From assembly GCF_042453785.1 (NCBI RefSeq), contig NC_091673.1:2797501-2861500 (forward strand): 64,000 bases of DNA. Reading direction: 5' to 3'. How positions within the stretch are numbered: position 1 is the stretch's first letter; each line of letters starts with the position of its first letter. This document shows positions 17,073-32,700 of this stretch, in pieces. The notes under the pieces are model-generated. The model was not told the DNA's origin and searched no databases. It was given only the letters and a program-made list of their open reading frames with translations. The position numbers were made by a program, and so were the translations under genes. The stretch is from Malus domestica. Taxonomy: Eukaryota > Streptophyta > Magnoliopsida > Rosales > Rosaceae.

Positions 17073-18542
17073 ATGGAAAAGCCACTTTTGGGCAGCTTCA
17101 AAGAAGCCGAGTACCAAACAGCAGAAAGCAGGTGCATGTGTTTCAATTCCATGGGGAAAATGATGATGAATTCTTGGAAGGATTTACTAGATTTTGCAGT
17201 AAATGCATGGCAAATGGGCCGTTCTGATCCCAGGAAAATCATCTTTGCAATAAAAATGGGACTGGCATTGTCCACGGTTTCTTTGCTAATATTTTGGAAA
17301 AAGTCGTATCGCGACGTTGGTCAGTACTCAATCTGGGCTATCCTCACTGTCATTGTGATGTTCGAATTCAGCATCGGTATGCATTTTTGATATCAGATGT
17401 AACGTAACAATTCAGGTCCGTTTGATAACCATTGTTTCGCTTTTAGTTTTCAGTTTTCCGTTTTCGTGCAGGAGGGACTTTCATCAAAGGATTTAACCGC
17501 GGGTTGGGGACGTTGTTTGCTGGAATGCTTGCATTCTGCTTTGCTGAGTTATCTTTGCTGGCTGCAAAGTTGGAGGAAGTTGTGATTGTCATAAGCATAT
17601 TTATCGTTGGTTCGTATTAGTACTAATTGCAAATTAATATCAAAGTTAAATCCAACCTTTTCTAACCCTTCTTCTCTGTGACGCCCTTCAGGATTTTTTG
17701 CATCTTACTTGAAGCTGTACCCAACAATGAAGCCCTACGAGTACGGCTTTCGGGTTTTCGTGTTGACATACTGCATCCTAATGGTTGCCGGGAACAGAAC
17801 AAGGGAGTACAGTGAGGCAGTTGTGACTCGACTGGTTCTTATTGGAGTGGGAGCAGCTGTTTGTTTAGTCGTTAACATATGCATATATCCGATATGGTCG
17901 GGAGAGGATCTGCATAACTTGGTGGTGAAGAATTTCAAGGGAGTTGCTACTTCATTAGAAGGTACAATTACAATATGTGAGTTTTTTTCAAGTTCTAATC
18001 AGCTTTCTGCTCTGTTAATCTGCTCAAACTTATTGCTTAGGCTGCGTTAACGGGTACCTAAATTGTGTCGAATATGAGAGGATCCCATCACGAATTCTTA
18101 CATACCAAGCTGCAGATGATCCACTGTACAAGGGCTATCGATCCGTGGTAGAATCTACAAGCCAAGAAGAAACTCTGGTATGATTTACCCCAAGTTGGAC
18201 AAGATTTGGGGTTGACTTTAGGGCCCGTTTGTATCTTTTGATTAAGAAGTACTTCTGCTAGAGGTGTTTCTCTAGAAAGCACTTCTGCGACCTGTAAGTG
18301 CTTGGGAGTTTTGATTTCCATTTGACATGTTTTTTATGAGTGCAGTTGGGATTTGCAATCTGGGAACCACCTCATGGGCGTTACAAAATGTTCAATTATC
18401 CTTGGACAAATTTTGTGAAATTAAATGGTGCATTGAAGCATTGTGCGTTTATGGTCATGGCTCTACATGGATGCATTCTTTCCGAAATACAGGTAACTAT
18501 CCGTGACGAGAAACAAAACTACATATAAATGGTACAGTTTCC

Positions 18543-18595
<53 letters not shown>

Positions 18596-19193
18596 TTGGT
18601 TTGTAATTTTGTACCACATGTAGGCACCAGCAGAAAAGAGGCAGGTTTTGCGCGACGAACTCCAGCGGGTTGGAGCTGAAGGTGCCAAAGTTTTGCGAGA
18701 ACTCGCCAAGAAAGTGGAGAAGATGGAAAAATTAGGCTCCGGAGACATACTCAAAGACGTGCAACGGGCAGCAGAGGAATTGCAGAAGAAGATAGACCGG
18801 AGATCGTATCTTCTGGTCAATTCAGAGAGTTGGGAAATTAGTGCACCACAAAATGCTTCGTCAGAGGACATGCTTGGGGACCAAGCATCTCGGCCCTTGC
18901 CTCTCTCATTCAGTGGTGGCGATGGAGTGATGAAGGAATATAACTGTGGAACATATGAAAGCGCGAGCGCCTTGTCCTTGGCCACGTTTGCTTCGCTGCT
19001 GATTGAGTTTGTTGCCCGGCTTCAAAATGTGGTTGACACGTTCCAAGAGCTCGGTGAGAAAGCAGACTTCAAGGCGTTTGTTCCGGATGCACCACCTGCA
19101 AAGAAGAAATCTGGGACTTGGCCCTGGCAGTGGCGGATTCGGTGTTTCGGGTATAAAAGTGTTATGAATGAAACCAGGGAGGGTCGGGTGTAG
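17073..19193 (+). CDS. Aluminium-activated malate transporter-like anion channel (ALMT, copy 1)
   Basis: Exons 17073-17376, 17472-17609, 17692-17961, 18041-18177, 18346-18492 and 18624-19193 encode 521 aa. ALMTs are anion channels for malate and chloride; the closest remembered relatives are the vacuolar ALMT9/4/6 group. Seen in order: [19 protein letters not shown], the first transmembrane pairs with [50 protein letters not shown], the [18 protein letters not shown] block closing the membrane part, and then a helical cytosolic half with [44 protein letters not shown] and [20 protein letters not shown]. Compared with copy 2 at 25.4 kb, the middle of the last exon is shorter. Start: first ATG in frame, giving MEKPLLGSF. 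Intron 5 holds a long AC repeat. Confidence 0.94.
18225..18325. repeat. Possible truncated MITE fragment in ALMT intron
   Basis: Intron 4 contains 'gggcccgtttgt' followed by short inverted 'aagtacttct/agcacttct' motifs, an arrangement often seen at ends of hAT-like MITEs in plants. Only one end is convincing and no target duplication was found, so this is tentative. Confidence 0.25.
18545..18593. repeat. (AC)n microsatellite
   Basis: An uninterrupted run of about 24 CA dinucleotides in the fifth intron of the first ALMT gene, about 30 bp upstream of the acceptor at 18623. It is likely length-polymorphic. Confidence 0.95.
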
Positions 19194-19440
19194 GTAAAGA
19201 TATGCCGAAACTGCTATGCTAGAGTTTCTAACACCCACAACACTTTCAACCTACTGGAAATCTTGTGGGAATTAGTTATGTTCGAATCCCTCTAACGAAA
19301 GATTTGCTTGTTACGCTATTCATTAGCACAGACGAAAAATGAGTCCATTACATTTCAAACCATCCAGTGTTTGAGAAGATCATACATGTCCAACCTCATC
19401 TGTGAACCTACCTATCACAAATCACAACACAAAATTGTAT

Positions 19441-22952
<3,512 letters not shown>

Positions 22953-22984
22953 CGTCGTTCTGCTGTTTTTTCCTCCGGCGTTTG

Positions 22985-22992
22985 AAACCCTA
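22985..22992 (-). promoter_or_regulatory. Telo-box (AAACCCTA) upstream of KRR1
   Basis: AAACCCTA on the plus strand, 33 bp upstream of the KRR1 ATG, with GGCCC (about 23051) and TGCCCA-type motifs just behind it. Telo-boxes paired with site II (TGGGCY) elements are known to mark plant ribosome-biogenesis genes, which fits KRR1. The motif match is seen; its function is inferred. Confidence 0.5.
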
Positions 22993-23303
22993 GACGTTTA
23001 AGAGAGAGACCAGTGTTGTAAAGATTAAAAAAAACCCATGGGTCTGCGTCGGCCCGTTTATCTGCCCATTCAAGTAGGAGGGAAAAAACGGCCGTCGTTA
23101 TTTTGCCGGGACACCAAGACAAAAAAAGCCGTTTACTCTTTCAGGAATTTGCCGTTTACCACCTAAATTTTTAGCTGTGTGCACAACAAATCACATCGCT
23201 ACAAATTTCAATGGAGGGACGATTTAAATATGAGACGTAGTGAGTTAAATAAAATTATCATAGTAGAGTATCTCAAATATAATAGATGCTTTTTAACTAC
23301 TTA

Positions 23304-23739
23304 GAGCATTTCTGATAGATATGTCAAATTCTAAATTAATGACTTATATGGCAATGTCAATTTTCTTTTTTTCTTCCAACCAATCTGTTTTTTTTTATTG
23401 TTGTGTTAATGATTTCCGGACTCACCTTGTTTTGTTGCTTTGTAATTGGTCATTTATTATAATCTCTTAATAAAGAACAAGACTTAGCTGCTGAATTTTC
23501 AGCAACCACTCAAAACTTGGACACGTGTCCACATATGATTGGGTATAAGCAGGAGCGGCTGCTGAATTGTTCAGCAGCCAAGTTAATTCCCTTAATATAG
23601 TTATAAAATGAAAATGGCAGCAAACACCCTTGATGCCAAATTCAATTACGAATGACACTTTCATTGTAACTTCTTCCATGCCTTCAAATTGTGTTGTGTG
23701 GTAGTCCACTTTTATTTGAAGGTTCGGATGAAGATGCTC
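23304..23739. mobile_element. PIF/Harbinger-like MITE (TTA target duplication)
   Basis: 436 bp. The left end is GAGCATTTCTGAT and the right end, reverse-complemented, is GAGCATCTTCATC, an imperfect terminal repeat of about 13 bp. TTA flanks both sides (23301-23303 and 23740-23742), the 3-bp duplication expected for PIF/Harbinger. There is no coding capacity. The interior is AT-rich apart from a short block around 23520-23580 with 'cagcagc' motifs. Confidence 0.6.
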
Positions 23740-25366
23740 TTAAGCTACAAGGTCTTTATTATAAATTTTACGTGTTAGTAGAAGATTTTATGTTCGGCTT
23801 AGTGGCTGAAAAAAAATTAAAGATTTATTTAAAGACAATATGAAAATAAAGCATTTTGTGTATTTTAACATACCACATTTAATTTCGCATATCCCTTCTA
23901 TTTCTAATAAAAGTAATGCTAGAGAAACTAACTATTTAGATCAAATTTTGTAAACTACATGACGTTGTTGTTGAGGATTGAATCATTATTTAAGTATTAA
24001 TTAACATGTTTATTTCCTATTAGTAACACATCACATAATTTGTAAATTTGATTTGAAAAGTTGGTATATCTAACATTACTCTACTAATAATATTAGTTGC
24101 TAATTATTAGACTTTACAACATATCGTGTTGTAATGTGCTGGGTGTTGTTTCTTAAAATAAAAAAAGGTTTGTGTTGGGTCATCTTTGCGTTGTGCGAGA
24201 TTATATTCTTTTCAAACAACATGTCAACTTATCGTGTGTCCAAATATACATAAAACATGTCGTTATTGAGTCTCTCGAATGAACGTTGATTTGATAAAAG
24301 TTTGAGCTTATAAACTAATTAGTATTATTTCCCTTCTTTTTTTTTTCTTTTTTTTTTATAGCTACAATCTAACTGCTAATCACGAAATATACAACTTTCT
24401 CCTTTATGTTTTGTTTATCAAATCAAACGCACGGCAGACCTCTCTCTCTCTCCATGTACAATATTTTCAAAGATCTCACAGCCATGATCTGGTTTTGATT
24501 AGAAAAATGATAAAAATATTATTATTTTAAAGGGAATAGAAAGTTTAAAACTATTATAATAAAGTATGAGAGTTAAGAGTTCGGAACCAGAATGCGTAGA
24601 AAAAGATCAACACTATGTATATTAAGATATTAAACCACATAGTATAATAAAAAATAATAAAAACAAAAACCATAAATTTTTTATTATGATAAACACTTAG
24701 TATCATAATCTAGTGACAATTCTCAATATTTATAAGTTAAAAATTTTAAATTCAACTTAAGTAAATTGCAAGTTCGGAACCAAATTATCAGGCAGCTTAC
24801 CTCAAATCTTTTATCTTAAATACATGGTTTATTTAAAAAAAATTATTCAAAACAAACTAAGGGACAAAGTGGTATGTAACTGAAAAATAATTAAGCTCGG
24901 AGGAGAGGATTCCTTTTTCCTAATCCACCAAATCAGTAAATCCAGACCATTGAAATTTAATCTAACTACTAAAGTTATTATAACTTTTAAAATAGATTCC
25001 TATTTGTAGCCGTTTGATCAAAATTTAATGATTCGGAATCCGTGATTTTGTGAATTGGAAGGAAGAGATTCGGAGGGATCTCTTTTCGTCTCCTCCTAAC
25101 ACAGTCCCCAGTTTCAACCGTTTTCCGTGAAATTTCTCGTGTCTTCCATCCATTGAACTCAACCACCTTCCAGCTCAAACTTTTCAACCATCCAAACCAC
25201 CAAACGACGTCGTACACTTTATAGATCCCCATGCCTTTATATGTTCATCACATTTACATCCCCTTCACGGTTTTGCGCTAATGTCCCTTGGACGCTGTTC
25301 CGCTCGCCATTTCTTCTTCCTTCTCTGAAATTCTTAGCTTCAAATCTCTTTATTTTCCGACGACAA

Positions 25367-28059
25367 ATGGCGGCCAGAATCGGGTCCTTCCACCACAGCT
25401 TCGCCGAGAGAAGCAAGGAACGGCTGCTCTCGCGAAAAGGGTACTCCGACTTCGGTTTCAACAGCTCCGAAGCTGGCGACGAACACGTCAAATGCGGCTG
25501 CTTCCGAAGATTCTCCGATGGGTTCAACAACTTCTACAACAATTTCCAGGACACTTTCATCAAATTGTATCAAATGGGTCGTTCCGATCCTCGAAAAGCC
25601 ATCTTTGCGACCAAGATGGGGATGTCGTTGGCGCTCGTGTCGCTGCTCATATTTTTCAAGGAGCCGCTCAAAAATGCCAGCCAGTATTCCATCTGGGCAA
25701 TCCTTACTGTCGTCGTCGTTTTTGAATTCAGCGTAGGTATTACTTCAAAGATTACCCCTTTTTTTTTTGCTTTTGCGTTTTGATCGAGATTTTGTTTGTT
25801 TATGAGATTAATGGGAAGTTTAATGTCGTTTTTTTTGCTAAAGGTGCAACCTTGAACAAGGGTTTTAATCGAGCTTTGGGTACGTTATCGGCCGGCGGGC
25901 TTGCTCTGGGGATTGCAGAGTTATCTGTACTGGCAGGAGATCTGCAGGAAGTTGTAATTGTTATCAGTGTGTTTATAGCAGGTATTCTAGTTGAAAACAA
26001 TTGATAATTTGATCATTACTCTACATCAGTTGACAAAGTTTGATACATTGTTTATGATAAACCATTTTTTTCTGAATTTTGGCTGTTGGGTTTTGTGGTA
26101 ATTAGGATTTTCTGCTAGTTATATCAAACTTTATCCGACAATGAAGCCATATGAATACGGATTTCGGGTATTCTTGTTGACATATTGTATCGTCTTGGTG
26201 TCTGGGACTTCATTATTCCTTCAGACAGCATTCTATCGATTGCTGCTTATTGCAGTCGGTGCCGGCATTTGTTTGCTTGTAAATATATTTATATACCCCA
26301 TCTGGTCAGGGGAAGATCTCCATAAGCTGGTGGTGAAAAATTTAAGGGGTGTGGCTTCTTCTTTGGAAGGTTGGTTCATTTACGACATAATGTTGTGTGC
26401 ATTTTAGTTCACACTGAATTGCAGGACTGGTTTTGATGGTTTGATCTTTTGTTCTAGGTGTTGTTAATCAGTATCTGCAATGTGTTGAATACGAGAGAAT
26501 TCCTTCAAAAATTCTCACCTATCAAGCTTCTGATGACCCGTTGTATAGTGGTTATAGATCAGCTGTGCAATCTTCAAGCCAAGAGGAAACTCTGGTATGC
26601 TGATATAAACAATTCTGCTTCTAGTCCTCTGAATTTGAACTAGAATCGCAGGAACTTTTAATTCAACTAAATCGAATTGAAATAATTTTGCAGTTAGGCT
26701 TTGCTGTATGGGAGCCACCGCATGGCCCTTATAAGTCATTCAGTTACCCCTGGGTAAACTATGTCAAAGTTGGCGGTTCACTGAGGCATTGTGCATTCAT
26801 GGTCATGGCGATGCACGGATGCATACTTTCAGAAATCCAGGTAAATATATATTATTCCTCCTCCCTGTGACTTTTCAGAATGTACATAGCAGAAGAGAAA
26901 GGATCTGTAGATAGCAGCATTAAATTCTGAATCTCCATTTATAGAGTCTAGGAGATGGATCTTGCAGTTCATGCTGTTCGTTTGAAGATAAAATGAGCTT
27001 ATGAGTATTGTAACCTTAAATCTTGAAAACGTAGCCTGGTTTTACGTGAATTATATTTTGTTTAAGGCAATAGTTATGTGTACTATTAATTTAGGCTTAT
27101 GTTCAATTTCCAAGATATTGATCATCAGCAGCCTGCAGAAGTACCGATGAGAAATTTCTACTGTTCCCTGAAAATAACGCGGAAAAGGGATTTGAAAGTT
27201 TTTGTTTTGGCTTTGTATAGAAGAATTGCATGCCATTTCCCAGCTTGCAAAGATAAGAAATTTTTCTGAACCATGCAACATGTCAAACCCTGTAGTTGAT
27301 TAAGAACACAGATTTCTTCTTAATTCTGTGTTTTTAGTTTCTCAATTGATTTATTAGTTTCTTAATTTTCAGTTTCATCATCAGGTTTTTGTGAATGTGT
27401 TTCTGTAGGCACCACCCGAAAAGAGACAGGTTTTTGGCATGGAGCTCCAGAGAGTTGGTGTTGAGGGTGCTAAATTGTTACGTGAGCTAGGAAGCAAAGT
27501 AGAAAAGATGGAGAAATTAAGTCCCAAAGACATACTTTTCGATGTGCATGAAGCCGCAGAAGAGTTGCAGATGAAAATAGACAAATACTCATACCTTCTT
27601 GTCAATTCAGAGAGCTGGGGACCTGAAATACTTCCCAAGGAATATGAAGATACTGTGCAGTTTGTCGATAAAGACAATGAAAATAAGCAGGTGGTGATCA
27701 ATTCTCTCAGTGAATATTGGGATCCTCAGAATCCAAGCACAGCCGCTGATCCTTCCGTGCAACAATGGATATCTACAGAAAGTCTGTTAAAAAAACCAAT
27801 ATCATGGCCGCGCCTCTCATTCAATGTGCATGCTGTGCAAGAGGAACCTGAAGAATCAAAAGTTTACGAAAGCGCCAGCTCTTTATCTTTGGCAACATTT
27901 GCATCGCTTCTGATTGAGTTTGTGGCTCGGCTTCAAAATCTGGTGGAAGAATTTAAAGAGCTGAGTGAGAAAGCAAAGTTTAAGGATCCTGTTGAAGCCA
28001 AGGAGGAGGTTGTTGGGTTCTGGACCAGACTATTCAGGAGTTTGCGGTTGAAGAATTAA
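25367..28059 (+). CDS. Aluminium-activated malate transporter-like anion channel (ALMT9-like, copy 2)
   Basis: Exons 25367-25736, 25844-25981, 26106-26369, 26458-26594, 26694-26840 and 27409-28059 encode 568 aa, beginning [20 protein letters not shown] much like ALMT9. Expected role: malate/chloride channel of the tonoplast. Family blocks in order: [175 protein letters not shown] and [18 protein letters not shown]. Exons 2, 4 and 5 are exactly as long as those of copy 1 (138, 137, 147 bp), showing duplication. Exon 3 is 6 bp shorter: copy 1 reads GNRTREY in the fifth membrane loop, where this copy reads GTSLFLQ. Confidence 0.95.
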
Positions 28060-29746
28060 AGAGTGTTTTTTTTATTCAGGTTGGTTGATACCTAATTATA
28101 ATTTTGATCCAAGGATTTGGAGGTAATCACCGGTCACTAAAACAAGTTTAACAAATTGATTTCTTTGTTGGGTAACGAATTACCATTACAGATTGTATTA
28201 AAAACTGGTATAGAAGGGCAGTGTGAGGTTTTCTCTGTTTTGAACTCTTCGATTTGAGAACATTTTGATGCGAACCAAGCTGGGAAAATCCTCGTTCTGA
28301 GAAAAGTCCGGTTGATCAGAGAAAATCTGATGAGACCAACTGATGGAGAAGAAAATAATTTGGAAGCGAAAACTCCGGTGAAGCATGAAACTGCGTATGC
28401 GTAATCAAATCGCATCCTAACTGATGCATCAGTGTATCATTTGTTTAAATTTTGGCCAAGCTTGGATCTCATTTGTTGTAACTTGTTAGAAGTTGATGTG
28501 TAATGTATGACTTATACTACATGAGACGTGCCTGAAGGTTTTTTCTTGGGCGTCAAGTTATGTTCAATAAGACAATGTGCTTGATTCTCTTGGTCTGTAC
28601 CGTTGGCAATGGATATTTTTGCTGTTGTATACGGCGGTTATATGTACCTCATCTATACGTTTGGTGGTCCAAAATCTAACAACGAACGGGATGCATTTCC
28701 TAAACCACATCACTTCTTATCAACAACACGAAAATTATACAAGTAAATAAAAATAAAAAACCTTTCTACTACGCTTAATAAAATAAAAATAAAAAGTTTT
28801 TATGCGTCGTAGAAACTCTTTCTAAATATGTTCTCCAAGTGTCATTTTAGAGAACACTTGTTTTTTTTAATAAATTTTTTCACATGAGAACTTCCTATCG
28901 GTTTCAAACAGGCACTAAGAATGAAAGCTTTGCTCACATGCACCCTTTTTTTTCACACGTGAAACTAAATCTCAAACGTTCACTTATGAAAAAAAAATAC
29001 GTGGAAGAGAATTTCTAGAAAGGATGATTGCGCCACGATTGGGCGAAGGCATGTGAAGCCCAATAAAAGATGGGCTAGTTCACGTTCTTCTATACTTTAT
29101 GGCCCACTAATACTTTCTGTAAAGATGGGCCCAAGAAACAAAAAAGAACCATAATAACGATACTCTCGTGTCGTCTCGTTTCCTCTCTCTCTCTCTCTTT
29201 TTCCGCTCTTAACAGATTGTCGAATCGGAGGCAGCCGGCGGGAAGGGCACTGAGATCGGTAAGGCCGTTGCCGCTTCTGAGTTTCATCGCTTTCCTCTTA
29301 GTTAATTCAAAATTTTCTGAATTTTTTTTGCTCTAACTCGATTTTTGGCATCTGTTTGATTGCTGAGAAAACTAAGTGAGAAAAATTGAAATCGAATTCT
29401 AACTTCCAATTTTTTGTTTTCGTTTCCTGAAATTTTAGAGTAATTCAGCTGAACCAATGCGTCGCTGGTTTTTGAATCCAAGATTTCATCTTCCTTCTTC
29501 ATTGTCTTTTAATCATTTTCCTTATTTCCCCCATTGATTTGAATTCTAGGGTTTGATTTAGATCTCATCGTGCTGATCTGACGCTTTACCTAATGTCGGT
29601 GTATTAATATCCTGTAAATCGTAGGAATCGAAGTAATAATCAAAACCGAATGAAAATATAGTGGTTTCATTAGTTAATATTTCTGCATATTTACTTATGA
29701 TAACTTGTTTCGGTGTTTGAAGGTTGTGGAAAAGGTTTGAATTACA
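28060..29746. other. Spacer and promoter/5' leader of the PP2A A-subunit gene
   Basis: 1.7 kb with no convincing coding gene. Up to about 28600 it may be 3' UTR of ALMT copy 2. 28700-29030 is AT-rich. 29057-29131 carries a cluster of site II-type motifs. 29160-29722 is probably the PP2A leader, including a likely 5'-UTR intron (donor GT at 29259, acceptor AG at 29721-29722). Confidence 0.5.
29057..29131. promoter_or_regulatory. Cluster of site II (TGGGCY) elements
   Basis: Four matches in 75 bp: AGCCCA 29057-29062, TGGGCT 29071-29076, GGCCCA 29101-29106 and TGGGCC 29126-29131. Such clusters bind TCP factors in promoters of plant housekeeping genes. They sit just upstream of a CT-rich stretch and the putative leader exon of the PP2A A-subunit gene. 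Confidence 0.5.
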
Positions 29747-32700
29747 ATGTCTATGGTTGATGAACCGCTATACCCAATAGCCGTTCTCATAGACGAGCTT
29801 AAAAATGACGATATCCAGCTGCGGTTGAACTCAATCCGCAGGCTATCTACAATTGCACGTGCTCTTGGGGAAGAGCGAACTCGTAAGGAATTAATCCCCT
29901 TTCTGAGCGAGAACAATGACGATGACGATGAGGTACTTCTTGCAATGGCGGAAGAGTTGGGGGTCTTCATTCCATATGTTGGGGGAGTCGAGCATGCGCA
30001 TGTTTTGCTCCCGCCCCTGGAGACCCTTTGCACTGTTGAGGAAACCTGTGTGAGGGACAAGGCTGTGGAGTCGTTATGTAGGATTGGGTCTCAGATGAGG
30101 GAAGGTGATTTGGTCAACTGGTTTATTCCTCTTGTGAAGGTTAGATAACTCATTTTCTTCTGTGCTCAAAAGTTCATTGCTTAATTTTGTTTTAGGATTG
30201 GATGGGACTGAATGGCGACTTTATTCTCGTCCTAAGCAGTATTTCCAATTGCCTCACGGCCGGGCTAGCATTCAAATTATTGCTGGGCAGTCCGTGTGAA
30301 TCTTTACATCTCTGCCATGCAGATACTTCTAAATAATTAAATTGTCAGTCTTTCGCAATTATATGGATCTTTTACTAGATATATATATATATATATATAT
30401 GCGCTATATATAATTCAAGGATGACATATGAAAGGTGTCGAATAGATTTGGATCATTCGATTTTGCATGTTCGGTGAAGGAATTTTAGTATTTTACATAT
30501 ATAATCTTAAAAGTTTCAGCACTGGCATTTATATCACAACGTCAGTTCATCACTGTCGTGCAGATGTTGCATTTTGTTACAATGTGCTTGAGTTTTGTAT
30601 CCTTTCACCCTCAGCAAATTTTTCGTCCAAATACTTATTATATTTTTATTTTTCTTCTCAGAGGTTGGCAGCTGGTGAATGGTTTACAGCTCGAGTCTCT
30701 GCATGTGGGCTTTTTCATATTGCCTACCCTAGTGCACTGGATACATTGAAGACAGAACTGCGATCAATTTACAGTCAGTTGTGTCAAGATGACATGCCTA
30801 TGGTTAGGAGGTCTGCTGCTACAAACCTAGGAAAATTTGCAGCAACTGTTGAACCCGCTCATCTGAAGGCTGATATCATGTCTATATTTGAGGATCTTAC
30901 TCAAGATGGTAACTGAATGCTGCCTTCACATTCTCAATTTTTAAAGTTAAAGCTGCCACATTTAGTTTCATATTAGATGAAGATTCGCCAAGTTATATTT
31001 CTTACAATTAGTTTCATTTTAGATCAAGATTCTGTTCGACTCTTGGCTGTTGAGGGCTGTGCTGCTCTTGGGAAGTTGTTGGAGCCCCAAGATTGTGTTG
31101 CACATATCCTCCCCGTTATTGTTAACTTCTCTCAGGTAAACCTTGTATTTAGAATGTTGAATTCTACATTTGGTTATATTCATCCTATTTTTGCTTAAAT
31201 ACTGAATGGATAGTTACAATAATAAGGCATGTGTATGGAAGCTGTTGGGCATGACACTTTGGACTGTCACTAGTAGGTTTTTTGCATTCGAAAGAATATC
31301 ATTGAATGTTTTGCATCTTAACAATTTTTCATTCCTCTGAATAGGATAAGTCTTGGCGTGTGCGTTACATGGTTGCAAATCAACTATATGAGCTTTGTGA
31401 AGCTGTGGGGCCTGAGCCTACGAGGTATTTATTGTCATACCACAGCCATGTGCTAAAATGAAGATAGTAGGAATAGGCTATTTTGATTTCTAAAGAAGTT
31501 TTTTTTTTTTTTTTAAATATTTGATTTATTGTGGTTGTCTTTGAAGGACGGACCTGGTTCCGGCATATGTGCGATTGCTTCGAGATAATGAGGCTGAAGT
31601 TCGTATAGCAGCTGCTGGCAAAGTTACCAAATTTTGCCGGATTTTAAGTCCGGAACTTGCAATTCAGCATATTCTTCCATGTGTGAAGGTGTGTTTGCTT
31701 TAATGCAAAGTTTTTCCTTTCTTAGTGGTGTTAATTTTTAACTTCAACTTATTATTTTATACTGGTAATTTCAATACTTTCCAATGACCTTTGCAGGAGC
31801 TGTCATCAGATTCTTCCCAACATGTCCGGTCTGCTTTGGCTTCAGTTATAATGGGAATGGCTCTTGTATTAGGAAAGGTGAGATTTGGTGTTATTATTTT
31901 TTTCTAATTTATAAACACAAATAATGAACTGGAGCTGATATGAGGTGTATATGACTGTTACATTAAATGAATATTTTTGGTTCGATGGCTTGTGGAGCTG
32001 AATATTTGTTGGAAAGTCCATACATCTGTGAAGAAGTTGGGAAAAAAAATGAATGAAATGTGTACAGGTCCATACTCCAAATTTGAATCCGGATGACTAA
32101 ATGGTACAAGTCAATGAATCTTAAATGACATTCCTTTCCCATAATTTTCTCACTTGAAACGTAAATGTTCTGTGCCTAGAAGGTTTTACGATTGCAGTAC
32201 AATTTCTACTAATTTACAGTGTTGTAAATTGACTCTTGTTGTGATAATAATTGAAAAGGAGCCTGCATGCCGGTGTGAGCTGCTTGTGTTTGCATGTAAA
32301 CTATTTGTCTTAGTTTTTATATATACCACGGCCTGCACATTGCCTCTTAGTTGTTTTAGTCTCAATCCTGCAATTGATGTTTTAATCATATGATCTGCTC
32401 TCTGTGATCTTTAAAGTACATTACTTGCATACATCTCATTCTTAGGGTTAATGCAGGATGCTACAATTGAGCAGCTCCTTCCCATTTTTCTTTCACTCCT
32501 GAAGGATGAATTTCCTGATGTGCGTCTTAATATCATTAGCAAGCTTGATCAAGTGAATCAGGTCAGTTTAATTCTGAGAAAGTAAATGCACTATATTTCC
32601 CCCCATTTATGCTTTCTATGATTCTGTACGTGATTTTAAACTCAATTTTTTAGACCTCAGCATTTGGTATTTTTTTGGTCTTCCTTATCAAAATATCAAA

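Larger units (their letters stand above)
22953..25366. other. AT-rich spacer between KRR1 and ALMT copy 2, with one MITE
   Basis: 2.4 kb between divergent genes. The left 200 bp are KRR1 promoter. A PIF/Harbinger-like MITE occupies 23304-23739. From 23750 to 24900 the sequence is AT-rich with no open frame or recognisable element. From 25000 to 25366 it is the likely promoter and leader of the ALMT gene. Confidence 0.5.

Noticed and set aside
18497-18985. Minus-strand frame containing a long Cys-Val repeat
   Set aside because: Antisense shadow of the ALMT last exon and the AC microsatellite.
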